Notes: a model not told the origin generated them from the letters alone. Positions 45,874 to 55,908 are shown, numbered from the stretch's first letter. The stretch: 64,000 nucleotides of DNA from Candidatus Heimdallarchaeota archaeon (GCA_030603365.1 JAUVXV010000001.1:637037-701036), one strand, 5' to 3'. Numbers and translations are program-made.

Positions 45874-45941
45874 TTTAATTTTTGCTTGATTGTTAACATT
45901 TTTAATGTTTTGTACACTAAATATGCTAAGAGGTCAATATA

Positions 45942-48155
45942 ATGAATAAAAAAGCTAGATTTCCAGTTTATTTACTAACGACATTTATGTTATTACTTAT
46001 GGTGAGTGGAGTTTATATTAACAATAGCTCTGCAATAGAAAATTCAGAAAGAAATGCCTATTATGATGAAATTGCAGATACTCTGTTTAATGAAGATCCA
46101 ACAAATCCAACTCAAATTCTAAGATATAGGTTACTGGCGGAAAACCCAGATCTAATGAAAGATAAACCTACTATCAAAACAGCTGTTTTTCAGGCAGAAG
46201 AAGACGTAGGTGATGTTAATGATTTCTACATTATCGAATCTTTTCTTGTTTCTACTTATGTATATGTGTTAGAACCAGCTAAATTATTAGCAAAAGGAAC
46301 TAATAGTTATGTATATGTTCTCAATAGTGTAATAGATTCTCAAGGAGAATCAAGTGCAACAACTAAAGCCGAGCTCTGGAGAGATGAATTTGAGAGTAAA
46401 ATTTATCCGAATGATATTCTATATTTCGGATCTCCAGATGGAAATCTAGGAGATATAGATGGTGATTCACATGTCACAATTTTAATGGCTAGTTTCGATG
46501 GTGGAGTAGCAGGATATTTTGATATGAGAAATGAACTAGATGTACTAAACTCAAACAAAAGAGAAATGGTTTATGTTGATTATCTAGCTACTTATGGTGT
46601 ATTGGCACATGAATTTCAACATTTAATACATTATAATAATGACATCAATGAAAGATGGTGGGTAGATGAAGGTTGTGCTGAATACGCAAAGTACCTAAGT
46701 GGGTATGATGTAATTAACAATCTTACAGCATTTGCTAGTGATTATTTTGCTCATTATCCTGATGATGGTCTATTGTATTGGAATTATCAGAGTGAAGGTG
46801 GAAGGGATGTAAGAATTGATTATGGTAGTGCTTACATGTTCATTTTCTATCTCGCAGAAAAATATGGTATTAGTGCTATCACAAACCTAGTTGCAAGTAC
46901 AACAGTTGGCGCAGCTGGTGTGGAGGCAGCATTAAGTTCAGTGGGTGTAAGTATTGGGTTTAATGATCTTTACCTTAATTGGGCTACAGCATTATATGTA
47001 GATGATACTTCATTTGAAGATGGATTATTCGGATTTGATGATCTAGATATATCAATGGACTATGATCTTGTAAGTTCATATCCAGTTACCAAAGATAACA
47101 GACTAAACAGATATTATGGTATATATGCTGCAAAATTAGATTCACCTCTTGATAAGCTGATGTTAGATACAGCCTCTCCTGGTGGAAAATATCTTGGTAT
47201 ATCAATTGCTATACATGATATAAATGGATGGTCTGTAGAAAAGAGTATTCAGACAGGATCAATAACTGAATTCATAAATGGAACAATAATAGATGAAGCT
47301 TACCTTATCACTAGTATAATGGATGCCACAACTCCATCAGTAACAGTCAATGGTCAGTTTACAGTAGGAACCATATACGACATTGATTACAGTTTAGCTC
47401 CTGGTGATCCACTGTTAATAGATTCATATACCTTTACTTATGAAGGTAGTAGTTGGGATTTCTCTTTAACTAACGTTATAATTCTTGATGATAATGCTAC
47501 AGAAGTAACTGATAGTAGTGGAGTAGAAGTTTATGCTCAATTTAGATACGAAGGATCCTCTGTTGTGTATCAATCCTTAGCAATGAGTTATTCATTAGTC
47601 CTTGATTGGTATTTAGAACAATCAATACAGTCTTTTGACGAAGATATTTATGATGTCTATGTTATTGCTTCAAGTTCTACTCAATATGGAAGAGAACTAA
47701 TAGACGTTGTTACTATCGCTCATATTCTAACAGTAGAAAAACCTGATGTTTCACTTAATGTTGATAGTACTGGGCTTTATGTAACTGTAAATGCTAGTTA
47801 TACACAACTCGGGGGATGGATATCATTTACACAGAATGCACAAACCATGATACTTCTCTATGATAAAGACGGTATATCACAGGGTTCATTTTCTATAAGC
47901 TTTAACGCGGTAACAAATCAATGGGGAGATGGATATGTAGATCTAAGTGAAGTAAATGGAGAATACTTTGTAAAAGTGAGTTTCAGATATGCTGATAGAA
48001 CTGTTAGATCTCCAGAATCAGATCACTTCACAGCAGAAGGAGAACCTCCACCTACATCAAACACAGGGTTCCTTGATTTTTCATCATGGTTTATTGTAGT
48101 TCTAGCATTGTTTACAGTATCAATTCCAATCATAGTGAAGAAGTTCAAAAAATAA
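45942..48155 (+). CDS. secreted, membrane-anchored zinc metalloprotease
   Basis: 737 residues. The signal peptide (about 1-30) is followed by a catalytic region with HEFQHLIHYNNDINERWWVDEGCAEY (about residues 223-250): HExxH with the third ligand Glu in DEGCAEY, as in M30/hyicolysin-like and related gluzincins. Upstream SPDGNLGDIDGDSHVTILMA is also typical of that group. Beta-rich domains fill about residues 400-700. A final helix (SWFIVVLALFTVSIPIIVKKF) anchors it. It is transcribed in the same direction as the ABC exporter genes, 68 bp away. GAGGTC lies 8 nt before the ATG. Substrate unknown. Confidence 0.88.
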   Translation: MNKKARFPVYLLTTFMLLLMVSGVYINNSSAIENSERNAYYDEIADTLFNEDPTNPTQILRYRLLAENPDLMKDKPTIKTAVFQAEEDVGDVNDFYIIESFLVSTYVYVLEPAKLLAKGTNSYVYVLNSVIDSQGESSATTKAELWRDEFESKIYPNDILYFGSPDGNLGDIDGDSHVTILMASFDGGVAGYFDMRNELDVLNSNKREMVYVDYLATYGVLAHEFQHLIHYNNDINERWWVDEGCAEYAKYLSGYDVINNLTAFASDYFAHYPDDGLLYWNYQSEGGRDVRIDYGSAYMFIFYLAEKYGISAITNLVASTTVGAAGVEAALSSVGVSIGFNDLYLNWATALYVDDTSFEDGLFGFDDLDISMDYDLVSSYPVTKDNRLNRYYGIYAAKLDSPLDKLMLDTASPGGKYLGISIAIHDINGWSVEKSIQTGSITEFINGTIIDEAYLITSIMDATTPSVTVNGQFTVGTIYDIDYSLAPGDPLLIDSYTFTYEGSSWDFSLTNVIILDDNATEVTDSSGVEVYAQFRYEGSSVVYQSLAMSYSLVLDWYLEQSIQSFDEDIYDVYVIASSSTQYGRELIDVVTIAHILTVEKPDVSLNVDSTGLYVTVNASYTQLGGWISFTQNAQTMILLYDKDGISQGSFSISFNAVTNQWGDGYVDLSEVNGEYFVKVSFRYADRTVRSPESDHFTAEGEPPPTSNTGFLDFSSWFIVVLALFTVSIPIIVKKFKK

Positions 48156-48212
48156 TCTCTTTTGGGGGAGGAAATATTTTTTTTATTTATAGCGACAAGT
48201 AAACAAAAGAAG

Positions 48213-48221
48213 TTTTATATA
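48213..48221 (+). promoter_or_regulatory. TATA box of GTPase B
   Basis: TTTTATATA is centred 27 nt before the ATG at 48244, so the transcript is probably leaderless from that codon. The ATG at 48229 is therefore less likely to be used. Confidence 0.5.
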
Positions 48222-48243
48222 CGAAGTTATGGAATGGGTAGAT

Positions 48244-49002
48244 ATGAGTCAAATAGAGTTATCTGACATTTTTAACGTAGATAGAGAAGGAAAACCAACT
48301 ATCAAGATAGTACTATTTGGACCACCTATGAGTGGTAAAACAAGCATGCTGACAGTATTTAATGCTCTCAGAAGAATGGAGAACCCACAAACAATAGTTT
48401 CATCATTAACTAAAATCCAAGATGATTCTGGTCGTACAGTATTTTTCGATCAAGGTGTATTTCAAACTCCTCCATTTAGAGGCAAGAAGTTTGACAGATT
48501 AAGATATCAACTCTGGACAGTACCAGGAGAAGATAGACATAAAGTTCAACGAGATATTGTAATGAAGGGAGTTGACGCAGTCTTAATCTTCTTGAATTTC
48601 GAGAATGTAGCTAAAGGACAAAATGAATCTATAATTAAAGAAGCCAAAGAAACAATTGGTGAGAAGTTTGGTTCTAAAATTCCTGTTGTTGCATACATAA
48701 ATAAATCTGATTTACCAGCTGAAGACAGAATAGATAAAAGAGAAATTATTCTATTTTTGATTGATGAAGGAGCTATTCCAGATGACAAAGCTGCAAATCT
48801 AGTAATGACTGGTAGTTGCTTGAATGCAAGAAATGATCTTTTAGCAATGTTGACATCTCCTAAACGTGATGATTTCTTCGATGATGATAATCAATTGAGT
48901 CTTGATAAGAGACCCGATTCTGTTTGGTTAATAGTAAGACCAATACAAAAACTAACACAAATGGCTGTAGAACAAAGATTGGAGTATGTTCAAAATATCT
49001 AA
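48244..49002 (+). CDS. MglA/Arf-like small GTPase B, paralogue of the one at 35669
   Basis: About 252 residues. G1 is GPPMSGKTSM, G3 is WTVPGEDRH, G4 is VAYINKSDLP and G5 is MTGSCLNAR. The 25-residue insertion after G1 (VSSLTKIQDDSGRTVFFDQ) and the C-terminal part match GTPase A closely. The Gln of the G3 motif is Glu here, so intrinsic or stimulated hydrolysis may differ. TVPG resembles bacterial MglA. It is followed by a divergent hypothetical gene and then an actin-like gene. No lipid anchor seen. Confidence 0.9.
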   Translation: MSQIELSDIFNVDREGKPTIKIVLFGPPMSGKTSMLTVFNALRRMENPQTIVSSLTKIQDDSGRTVFFDQGVFQTPPFRGKKFDRLRYQLWTVPGEDRHKVQRDIVMKGVDAVLIFLNFENVAKGQNESIIKEAKETIGEKFGSKIPVVAYINKSDLPAEDRIDKREIILFLIDEGAIPDDKAANLVMTGSCLNARNDLLAMLTSPKRDDFFDDDNQLSLDKRPDSVWLIVRPIQKLTQMAVEQRLEYVQNI

Positions 49003-49122
49003 TAACCAGCCTTCAAATCCTATTTTTCTATTATATAGAGACTTCCTTCCAATAATTGGACTGATTTAAACAACGAATAGCAAAAAACAATATGAAAACT
49101 TTCCAATAAAAGAGATGAGTTT

Positions 49123-49686
49123 TTAGAATTGAATAACGTTATCCAAACTTATCTTAGCTAGTTCATATGGAGTATTCTTTGGTATCTCCACCAAACGAAG
49201 TTCAAAATTGCTTCTTCTGAAGTATCGATGTTCAAATCCAAAATATTCATCCATGGTTTTTCTCAACATTCGATTTAGAGATTCAGTTATATCTCTAGTA
49301 CCAATTGGTTTTGTGTTAAAGTACTTCTCTTGAACTAATCTGATTAACTCATATTTACTAAGTTTGGTTTTGTCTCGTATCTGCAGCATTTCTAAGGTAA
49401 GAGCTGCACTTACTTGACCACTGTAGCAGTTGAGTCTGTTGATTATTCTTTTGTATCTAACAGGATGAACTCCTTCTAAACTGAAGCGATCGAGACTCAT
49501 AAATGAGCCTGCACTATAAGCAATTATCAACCCCATTACAGCGGAAAACTCTCTAATACGTATAGCTTCATTTAAACGAACTCTTTTACCATTTCCTGTG
49601 GTAAATAGTTGAGCTGATTGCCGAAGTACTCGGTCAATCTGGGCCCTCACCTCTAATTCGTCCATATCTTGCTGAAATATACCCAA
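49123..49686 (-). CDS. hypothetical helical protein
   Basis: 187 residues, basic and helical, with several Arg-rich motifs (KRVRLNEAIRIREF; VRYKRIINRLNCYSG). No recognised domain. The start is uncertain: TTG at 49686 has GGTGG 6 nt upstream, whereas ATG 49665 (MDELEVRAQ) has none. Its promoter region contains a TATA-like region at 49727-49744 and a palindrome at 49710-49719. It is divergent from the actin-like gene. Function unknown. Confidence 0.65.
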   Translation of the reverse strand: MGIFQQDMDELEVRAQIDRVLRQSAQLFTTGNGKRVRLNEAIRIREFSAVMGLIIAYSAGSFMSLDRFSLEGVHPVRYKRIINRLNCYSGQVSAALTLEMLQIRDKTKLSKYELIRLVQEKYFNTKPIGTRDITESLNRMLRKTMDEYFGFEHRYFRRSNFELRLVEIPKNTPYELAKISLDNVIQF

Positions 49687-50003
49687 AGTAAGCCACCAGG
49701 GTTATGTGTGTGCTAGCACTAACATGGTATATGCATTTATATACTTTTGCCAGACTATTCTATATTCCTTATCATACTTACGCGGTTAAACCCTTTAAAT
49801 CTATTCTTCAGACAGTTTTCAAACCAAAATATTTTTTGAAATTTTACACTCCTTCTTTGGATTGTAAACTCTTAAATTTCTCATCGAGCTTTTATATTAT
49901 TTCATTTATTATATATTGTATAAGACTGTAAAAACAACCATCAATAAGAAGATTTCTTGTTACGGTCAAACAGTTTATATAATGAAATCTTGAGAAAAAA
50001 ACA
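49687..50003. other. 317-bp divergent promoter region before the actin-like gene
   Basis: GTGCTAGCAC (49710-49719) is a perfect palindrome near the expected minus-strand transcription start. GTATAT/ATATAC inverted arms (49727-49744) hold the minus-strand TATA. TTTATATAA (49974-49982) is the plus-strand TATA box for the actin-like gene, about 27 nt before the predicted start near 50005. The middle part (about 49750-49970) shows nothing recognisable; a 75-codon frame on the plus strand looks random. Confidence 0.5.
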
Positions 50004-50015
50004 GTGGTGAATTAT

Positions 50016-51068
50016 ATGCCTATTGCCCCCATGACAAACGCTGTAGGAATAGATTTAGGAACAAGTACAATTAAATTAACCTCTGGAGAATTCAGTTACC
50101 GAATTCCTTCTGTAATCGGAACACCTAACCCAGGTTGGCAAGGTATGTCCTCTGATAAGAGCTGGTTGAATAACCTCATTATTGAAGATTCTAAAGGACA
50201 AGAAGTATACATTGGCGAATTAGCTAGACTTCAAAGCGAAATCAGAAAACCTCTCGCTTCTGAAGGAAAAATGAAATCCATCAATAACAGTTTAATGGCA
50301 TTAAAAGCAATTCTTAGTCTTATAATGAAATCTAGTTATGAGCAATTTGTAGTTGCTACTGGAGTACCAATAGCTACTGGTGTTGAAGAGAGTAAGCAGC
50401 TAAGCAGAGGTCTCAAAGGAACACATGAAGTCAAAGTAAGAAATGACGCTACTGGTGAATCCAAACAAATGAAAATTTTGATTGAGCAAGTTTTCATCGC
50501 ACCTGAACCATATGGCACATATTGGTATTCATTAAAAAAAAGTGGTGTTCAAACAGCAGTTGATTCTATTATTGTTGATATAGGTCATGGAACAACAGAT
50601 ATTCTATGTATGTATAAAGGTAACATGATGAGAGCAGCATCTGGTACTCTAGAAGAAGCAGTTGATAGCTTAACAAATGCATTATCCCGAGCAATACAAG
50701 AAAAATCTGGTAAAATAATTCGACCTTTTGATTTGATGACTGCCATTGAACAAGGAAAGAAGAATATTCTTGTTGGTGGTAAAGCATTAGATATCAGTGG
50801 AGCTATGGATCAAGCTGTAACTTCAATTGCCGATGTAATAGTTGATGAAAGTAATAGACTTCTCAATAACCTCCCACCCGATGCATGGATAGAAAAAGTA
50901 ATTGTTTGTGGTGGAGGATCTTATGTGTTTGGTGATTATCTTAAACAAGCCTTCTTTGAAGCAAATATCGTCAAAAACACAGGTGAGGTTATCACACCTG
51001 AAAATGCAGTTATGTCTAATGCCCGTGGATTTGAACAGATTGCATTAACAAAATTGAAGAAGCAATAA
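50016..51068 (+). CDS. actin/ParM-like filament-forming ATPase (ASKHA)
   Basis: About 350 residues. Phosphate 1 is VGIDLGTSTIKL, phosphate 2 is IIVDIGHGTTDIL and the adenosine motif is IVCGGGSYVFGDYL, the actin/hsp70/sugar-kinase signature. The central APEPYGTYWY is like the ALP/ParM and archaeal Ta0583 group rather than true Asgard actins (lokiactins). Such proteins form filaments for DNA segregation or cell shape. The ATG at 50016 is preferred, with GGTGA at 50006-50010 and a TATA box at 49974; GTG 50004 is an alternative. No ParR or centromere-like repeats are next to it. It ends 11 bp before the convergent phospholipid genes. Confidence 0.85.
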   Translation: MPIAPMTNAVGIDLGTSTIKLTSGEFSYRIPSVIGTPNPGWQGMSSDKSWLNNLIIEDSKGQEVYIGELARLQSEIRKPLASEGKMKSINNSLMALKAILSLIMKSSYEQFVVATGVPIATGVEESKQLSRGLKGTHEVKVRNDATGESKQMKILIEQVFIAPEPYGTYWYSLKKSGVQTAVDSIIVDIGHGTTDILCMYKGNMMRAASGTLEEAVDSLTNALSRAIQEKSGKIIRPFDLMTAIEQGKKNILVGGKALDISGAMDQAVTSIADVIVDESNRLLNNLPPDAWIEKVIVCGGGSYVFGDYLKQAFFEANIVKNTGEVITPENAVMSNARGFEQIALTKLKKQ

Positions 51069-51079
51069 TTTTCTACTTT

Positions 51080-51868
51080 TTATTCATCTTTTTCATTCTT
51101 CCTAGATATATCTAGTTTTTTCTCCAATTTCATTGCATAACCTGGGCTGATTGTCAGATAAATGACCATTAATGTTGCAATAGCATAAGCAGGATAAACC
51201 ATTAGATTGTTTGGAGAGAATGGTAGAACTGCAAAAAGAAACACTGAGAGTGTTGTTGTACTTATCCAGAACCAATCAAATAGTGTTGGAACACCTTTGA
51301 AGGAGGGAAAGGGAATTTTTGAAATCATAAATCCTGCAATAATAAAAGTTGAAACTATTATTACCCATGCATGAGTATATGGAAATACAACTAAACATGC
51401 GATGACCATACCAGCAAATGGACTTGGTAATCCAGTGAAATAAGGAGTGTAAAGAGGATCTCTTCTTATAAATCTAAATAAACGAAACCAAACAGCTGCA
51501 AGATAAACAAGTCCTGTGATAACACCAGCAACAATATTCCAAATTTCTATCTGCCATTGCGAAACTATGTATCCTAAATAAATCGCAGGAAATATACCAA
51601 AAGAAACTGAATCTACCATAGCGTCAATATCTACAGCTAATTTCTTACTCCCACCAATTCTTGCTAATTTACCATCTGCAAAATCGAATATTGAGCAAAC
51701 AGCCATGATTTTTGCAAACCAGAAATTAAAATTAGTTAGATCGAAAAAAATGAGTACAATTCCTGTAATTGATAATGCTATACTACCAAATGTCATTAAA
51801 TTTGCTACAATCAAAGAAGATATTTTTATCCATCTTTTTTGAAGAAAGGAAATATCTTGCCAATCCAT
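51080..51868 (-). CDS. CDP-alcohol phosphatidyltransferase, archaetidylserine synthase-like
   Basis: 262 residues with about six helices. The catalytic motif reads FADGKLARIGGSKKLAVDIDAMVDSVSFG, close to DGxxAR..G..D..D, with Ala in place of the first Gly and one residue fewer between motifs. The later Asp pair (DIDAMVD) is intact. Archaetidylserine synthase attaches serine to CDP-archaeol. The gene starts directly after the stop of the decarboxylase gene (TAGATG), as expected for the ASS-ASD pair. The terminal region is basic and short. Substrate specificity is inferred from the partner gene. Confidence 0.85.
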   Translation of the reverse strand: MDWQDISFLQKRWIKISSLIVANLMTFGSIALSITGIVLIFFDLTNFNFWFAKIMAVCSIFDFADGKLARIGGSKKLAVDIDAMVDSVSFGIFPAIYLGYIVSQWQIEIWNIVAGVITGLVYLAAVWFRLFRFIRRDPLYTPYFTGLPSPFAGMVIACLVVFPYTHAWVIIVSTFIIAGFMISKIPFPSFKGVPTLFDWFWISTTTLSVFLFAVLPFSPNNLMVYPAYAIATLMVIYLTISPGYAMKLEKKLDISRKNEKDE

Positions 51869-52531
51869 CTAATCACTTTCAAGGTCATGTTCAGCTAGAA
51901 CTGAATGTCCTGCTCTTACTATATCTGAAAGCTTATGGTTTAATTTATACTTTTTGTCTCCCAAAATTTCAACACTTGTGATAGATCCGAACCTAATTGT
52001 ACCGATAACATCTCCTTGCTTTACATAATTTCCTTCCTTAGCATACGCTACTGTTCTCCTAGCGAATATTCCTGAAACCTGTGTTACTATTGCAGTAACT
52101 TTATCCTTCTTGTTTACAATCTCAATCGTATTTCTTTGATTGTTCTTTGTATAATTCAGAAAATACGCTGGCCAGTGTGATCCCTTCTTGAAATTAATAC
52201 TCTTAATCTCACCTTCAATTGGACTTCGAGTCATATGAACATCAAAAGGTGACATTCTTATAACACAGTACATTCCAGTTTCTCTATCTTCATATTTAAC
52301 TATTCTCCCATCAGCTGGAGCAAGAATGTTGTTTTTATCAGTTTCAATTTTTCTTATTGGATCACGAAAAGTCCAAATTAGGAAAACATAGGCAATCACT
52401 ACTAATCCTAAGATAATGAATTGCCAGATGATATCATAAAGGTACCAAAATAGAATTGCTAAGGAGAAACTTACTGCAGTTATAGTTGAAATAATTCCTA
52501 TAATAAAACCTGTACCTTTGGCAATTCCCAT
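51869..52531 (-). CDS. asd: phosphatidylserine decarboxylase-related (archaetidylserine decarboxylase)
   Basis: 220 residues, the short class II length. A hydrophobic N-terminus (about residues 8-55) is followed by LAPADGRIVKYED, DVHMTRSPIEGEIKSI and the C-terminal GDVIGTIRFGSITSVEIL. The Gly-Ser pair in RFGS is the autocatalytic cleavage site that creates the pyruvoyl group. It converts archaetidylserine to archaetidylethanolamine. Together with the adjacent synthase this completes the head-group branch of archaeal ether lipids. The ATG at 52531 lacks a clear Shine-Dalgarno. Confidence 0.88.
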   Translation of the reverse strand: MGIAKGTGFIIGIISTITAVSFSLAILFWYLYDIIWQFIILGLVVIAYVFLIWTFRDPIRKIETDKNNILAPADGRIVKYEDRETGMYCVIRMSPFDVHMTRSPIEGEIKSINFKKGSHWPAYFLNYTKNNQRNTIEIVNKKDKVTAIVTQVSGIFARRTVAYAKEGNYVKQGDVIGTIRFGSITSVEILGDKKYKLNHKLSDIVRAGHSVLAEHDLESD

Positions 52532-52636
52532 GTAATCAACAACTGATTTTCACTGAGTTAAATGAATTTCATTGAAACAAAATTTAAGAATGTTAAAAAT
52601 CTTCTGTTGAAAGAAAAATGAAAAAAGAAAGAAAAC

Positions 52637-55600
52637 TTAACGTTTTCTTCTTATTATAACAACTATTACTGCGACTGAAATCAAACCTAAAAGAATTCCA
52701 ATAGTAGACATTGGACCATCATCGGTTGGTGTTCCAGAACTTGGTGTAGTTGTCTCAACAGGTGTAGATACTTCAGTTAATGGTATGATGAATATTGTTA
52801 AAGCAGAATTACCTGCAGCATCACGAGCATAGACTTCCAGTACATTAATGTCTAAAGTTAGAATACTTGTAAACAGACTGAAAGTTCTCGTTTTACCAGT
52901 TCCCGTCATGTCTATGTTTATACCATTAGCTTCTGCATAAACTGAAACCAGATCTGTGACAGTGTCTTGTATGACGAAATCTAATCTTGCACCTGCTGGT
53001 ACAGTATTATTTACCCAATTAGTTGAATAGGCTAAAGGAGCAGTTACATCATAGAGAATTTGCCCTATATATTTGTCATCTGCACTTGTAACTTTGAATG
53101 TATAAATTGCTTCTGCTGCATAGTTCATACGATAGCTATACATTCCTCCACCATCATCTACTAAAGTCACTGGAAGAGTTGAAACACCAATAGTTAATGT
53201 AGCAGATAATATTGCTGCTGGATCTAGTGATTCAATTGTGAAATCAGCTCCAGTAGCATCTGTAACATAGCTTCCTTGAATCTTCTCATCTGCAGTTAGC
53301 CATTTAAAGATATTTTCAGTGAATACCTCATTCGCAGTTCCTGTATTGTATGAGTTCCGATAACCAGATGTGTCCATGAAGAAGTTCGTTGTTATTGTAA
53401 CTACTCTGCCACCGTTACTATTTTCATGAACAGCAGTCATTCCTTGATCATTATATTCAACAAGAATTTCGGCATTTGCTCCAACAGTCAAATAGGTTCC
53501 ATAATGATCGATATATGAAACTCCATCAGTTACAGCATGTGTTGCTACAACAGTTGCTTTTCTAGCATTACTGAAATCATATAAGTCTGGAGATACGGTG
53601 ATATCAAATGGGGCAAGTAACTGATTGATTCTCGTAATATTATTCCCATCAATAATCGTTTTGCCTACAGATTCTACGAAATACTCACTTAGACCAAGGA
53701 AATCTATTAATAGACCTCCTCCTCCGGCTACAAAGTTTTGAATCGTTAATATCTCACTGTCAGTAATTTCTACATAACCTGAAAGGTCTAGGTTAAGATC
53801 AAATTGTCTGTTGAATGGATCAGGAATCCAAATTGCTTCATATTCGCTAAGTAATTCTTCAGTGATAACATTTGCTTCACCAGTAATATTCCACCATTTA
53901 TATTCGTTGATGGCAAACCCTTTATCTAACAAATCTTCCATTGCTAATCTGTATTGACCAAGGAAATTATCAATTCCCCATTCAGTGAACATCTTTGCAT
54001 AAAGGATCTTACCTTTGCCTTCTTTAACAGTGATTTTGATGTAAGTTTGTGCTGAAACACTGCTTGCAGTTTCAAAAGTGATATATCCTTCATATACCCC
54101 CAGTGTTGCATCATCGGGAATATCGATTAACAGATAGTAGTTTTTAGTCCAAGGACCAGTCAAAGCAGTTGTATTTAGACTAATTATTGAACTTATGTTT
54201 CCTGTTATTGAAGGTGGCAAATCATTCCATGGAGTCGAAGATACAGACTCAACAAACAATTCTGCATGAAATCCTTGAGGAAGTACTTCATAAGTTGTAT
54301 GTGGGTATTCAGGGATAGCCCAAATGATTGCTGGGAATCCAGTAGCATTTGTTGGTGCAGCAAGTACTTTTAGATATGCATCATAGAAGTCAGGGATACC
54401 TGCTCCATAACTCAAGAATGACTGAGTACCTGGGTTAGCAGATTTCATAATTGCTGCTTTAATCAAACCAGGATCATATGTAACTCCTTGATCTTTTAGA
54501 GCATTAATAAGAACAGCTACTCCACCAGCTATGTGAGGAGCTGACATAGATGTACCACTGTACATAACATAAGTGCTAGGACCATCCATTGAACAACTCC
54601 AAATATCTTGTCCAGGTGCGGCAATATCAGGTTTAATGAAACCTTCAGCTGCAGGACCGTTAGAGCTTGCAGCATATACTCCACCTGATTCGTCAGTTCC
54701 AGCGACACTTATTACGTTTGGAGCTGTACTTGGAGCGCCGACAGTGAAGAAACCACTCTGTCCTTCATTACCTGCAGAACATGCAACAACAACACCTTTC
54801 ATGGTTAGTTCTTCGACAGCGATTTCGGTAGCACTCATTCCCTCACTATCTCCACCACCCCAAGAAAGATTTGCTACATCTATACCTACAGTTGGACCGT
54901 AATCTAATGCAGCTAAAGCTCCTAGAGTGTAGATTTCTGGACCAGCTCCACCAACTCTAGCAACTAGTATGCCAGCTTCAGGAGCCATACCAATGTAATT
55001 AGCGTTACCTGAACCATCACCAGTTGCGATACCAGCTGTGTGGGTACCATGACCATTAGAGTCTTCAATGGAGTAATCATTTCCACCATAACCATAAATT
55101 TCTAGCAAGAAAGATTGACTGTTAGCTAAATCAATTCTGCCAGAGAAATCGTTATGATCTGTATAAATACCAGAATCAACATCATAAACAACTGTTGCCC
55201 CACCTTTGTAACCTAAATCCCAAAGAGGTTTAAGGTTAATAAGGTCTCGAGATGTAACTGTATCCATACCATCTGCATCTAAATCAGACATGGATCCAGC
55301 AAATTCCAATTTTGAATTTGTAAGATCAAAAACGTGATCCACGCCTTTTACTTTTTTATAAAGATTTTTTTTGCTTAACAAATCTTCTTCTACGACCATC
55401 TTGAGATTGCTGAAAACTAAGTAGGGAGTATGACTCGATACATAATTATCAAAAGCAGCCTGAGTTTTGAAATGTAAGACAAAAGTACGAACTGAATCAA
55501 CAAAAGGTAATTCTAGTTCTGCTGAGATTTCCTCGATAATATCAACAACAGGACCTTTGTCATTATTTGCTACAGATGTTAAAATCATCATTGAGCTCAT

Positions 55601-55687
55601 TTGTAACATTAAAATGGAAAATAAAAAGACTGTTGAAACAATAATTGCTTTTCGTTTCATAAAAGAAAATAGTAATGACACCTTCAT
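52637..55687 (-). CDS. large secreted membrane-anchored subtilisin-like protease
   Basis: 1016 residues. A signal peptide covers about residues 10-35, then a pro-region to about 150. The S8 catalytic triad is Asp171 (VVYDVDSGIY), His213 (SNGHGTHTAG) and Ser380 (YSGTSMSAPHIAGG), with oxyanion Asn307 (CSAGNEG). Asp/Gly-rich calcium-like loops and beta domains extend to about 960, including one like a glutamine-amidotransferase-type fold (GGGGLLIDFLGLSEYF). A Thr-rich linker (PVETTTPSSGTPTDD) precedes the last helix (STIGILLGLISVAVIVVII) and RRKR. This is a classic surface-anchored architecture. ATG 55687 and 55660 are both possible starts. Confidence 0.92.
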   Translation of the reverse strand: MKVSLLFSFMKRKAIIVSTVFLFSILMLQMSSMMILTSVANNDKGPVVDIIEEISAELELPFVDSVRTFVLHFKTQAAFDNYVSSHTPYLVFSNLKMVVEEDLLSKKNLYKKVKGVDHVFDLTNSKLEFAGSMSDLDADGMDTVTSRDLINLKPLWDLGYKGGATVVYDVDSGIYTDHNDFSGRIDLANSQSFLLEIYGYGGNDYSIEDSNGHGTHTAGIATGDGSGNANYIGMAPEAGILVARVGGAGPEIYTLGALAALDYGPTVGIDVANLSWGGGDSEGMSATEIAVEELTMKGVVVACSAGNEGQSGFFTVGAPSTAPNVISVAGTDESGGVYAASSNGPAAEGFIKPDIAAPGQDIWSCSMDGPSTYVMYSGTSMSAPHIAGGVAVLINALKDQGVTYDPGLIKAAIMKSANPGTQSFLSYGAGIPDFYDAYLKVLAAPTNATGFPAIIWAIPEYPHTTYEVLPQGFHAELFVESVSSTPWNDLPPSITGNISSIISLNTTALTGPWTKNYYLLIDIPDDATLGVYEGYITFETASSVSAQTYIKITVKEGKGKILYAKMFTEWGIDNFLGQYRLAMEDLLDKGFAINEYKWWNITGEANVITEELLSEYEAIWIPDPFNRQFDLNLDLSGYVEITDSEILTIQNFVAGGGGLLIDFLGLSEYFVESVGKTIIDGNNITRINQLLAPFDITVSPDLYDFSNARKATVVATHAVTDGVSYIDHYGTYLTVGANAEILVEYNDQGMTAVHENSNGGRVVTITTNFFMDTSGYRNSYNTGTANEVFTENIFKWLTADEKIQGSYVTDATGADFTIESLDPAAILSATLTIGVSTLPVTLVDDGGGMYSYRMNYAAEAIYTFKVTSADDKYIGQILYDVTAPLAYSTNWVNNTVPAGARLDFVIQDTVTDLVSVYAEANGINIDMTGTGKTRTFSLFTSILTLDINVLEVYARDAAGNSALTIFIIPLTEVSTPVETTTPSSGTPTDDGPMSTIGILLGLISVAVIVVIIRRKR

Positions 55688-55827
55688 AAATTTTTTTGAT
55701 TCACAGTAAAAAGAATAGAACAGGAAAAAAGAGAAAAAACAGAAGAAAGAATAGTTTCACTAGAGTACAGACGAATTGCCACGCAAAGCTTAAATGTACG
55801 GAAAACAACTAGAATATAGGTGAAAAA

Positions 55828-55908
55828 ATGGGAGAAAAAGTCAAGATAAGATATAAAACCAAAGAGGGAGAAGAAGAGATAGAAATAGAAGAAGAAAGAG
55901 AAGAGTGA
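55828..55908 (+). CDS. 26-codon acidic ORF overlapping LRR start
   Basis: ATG 55828 has GGTGA 5 nt upstream, and the frame encodes MGEKVKIRYKTKEGEEEIEI and a short acidic end, with TGA at 55906-55908. The LRR frame begins with GTG at 55905, overlapping by four bases (GTGA). Its sequence could be the natural N-terminus of an LRR protein displaced by a frameshift in the GAA-rich tract, or a coupled leader peptide. See finding. Confidence 0.45.
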   Translation: MGEKVKIRYKTKEGEEEIEIEEEREE

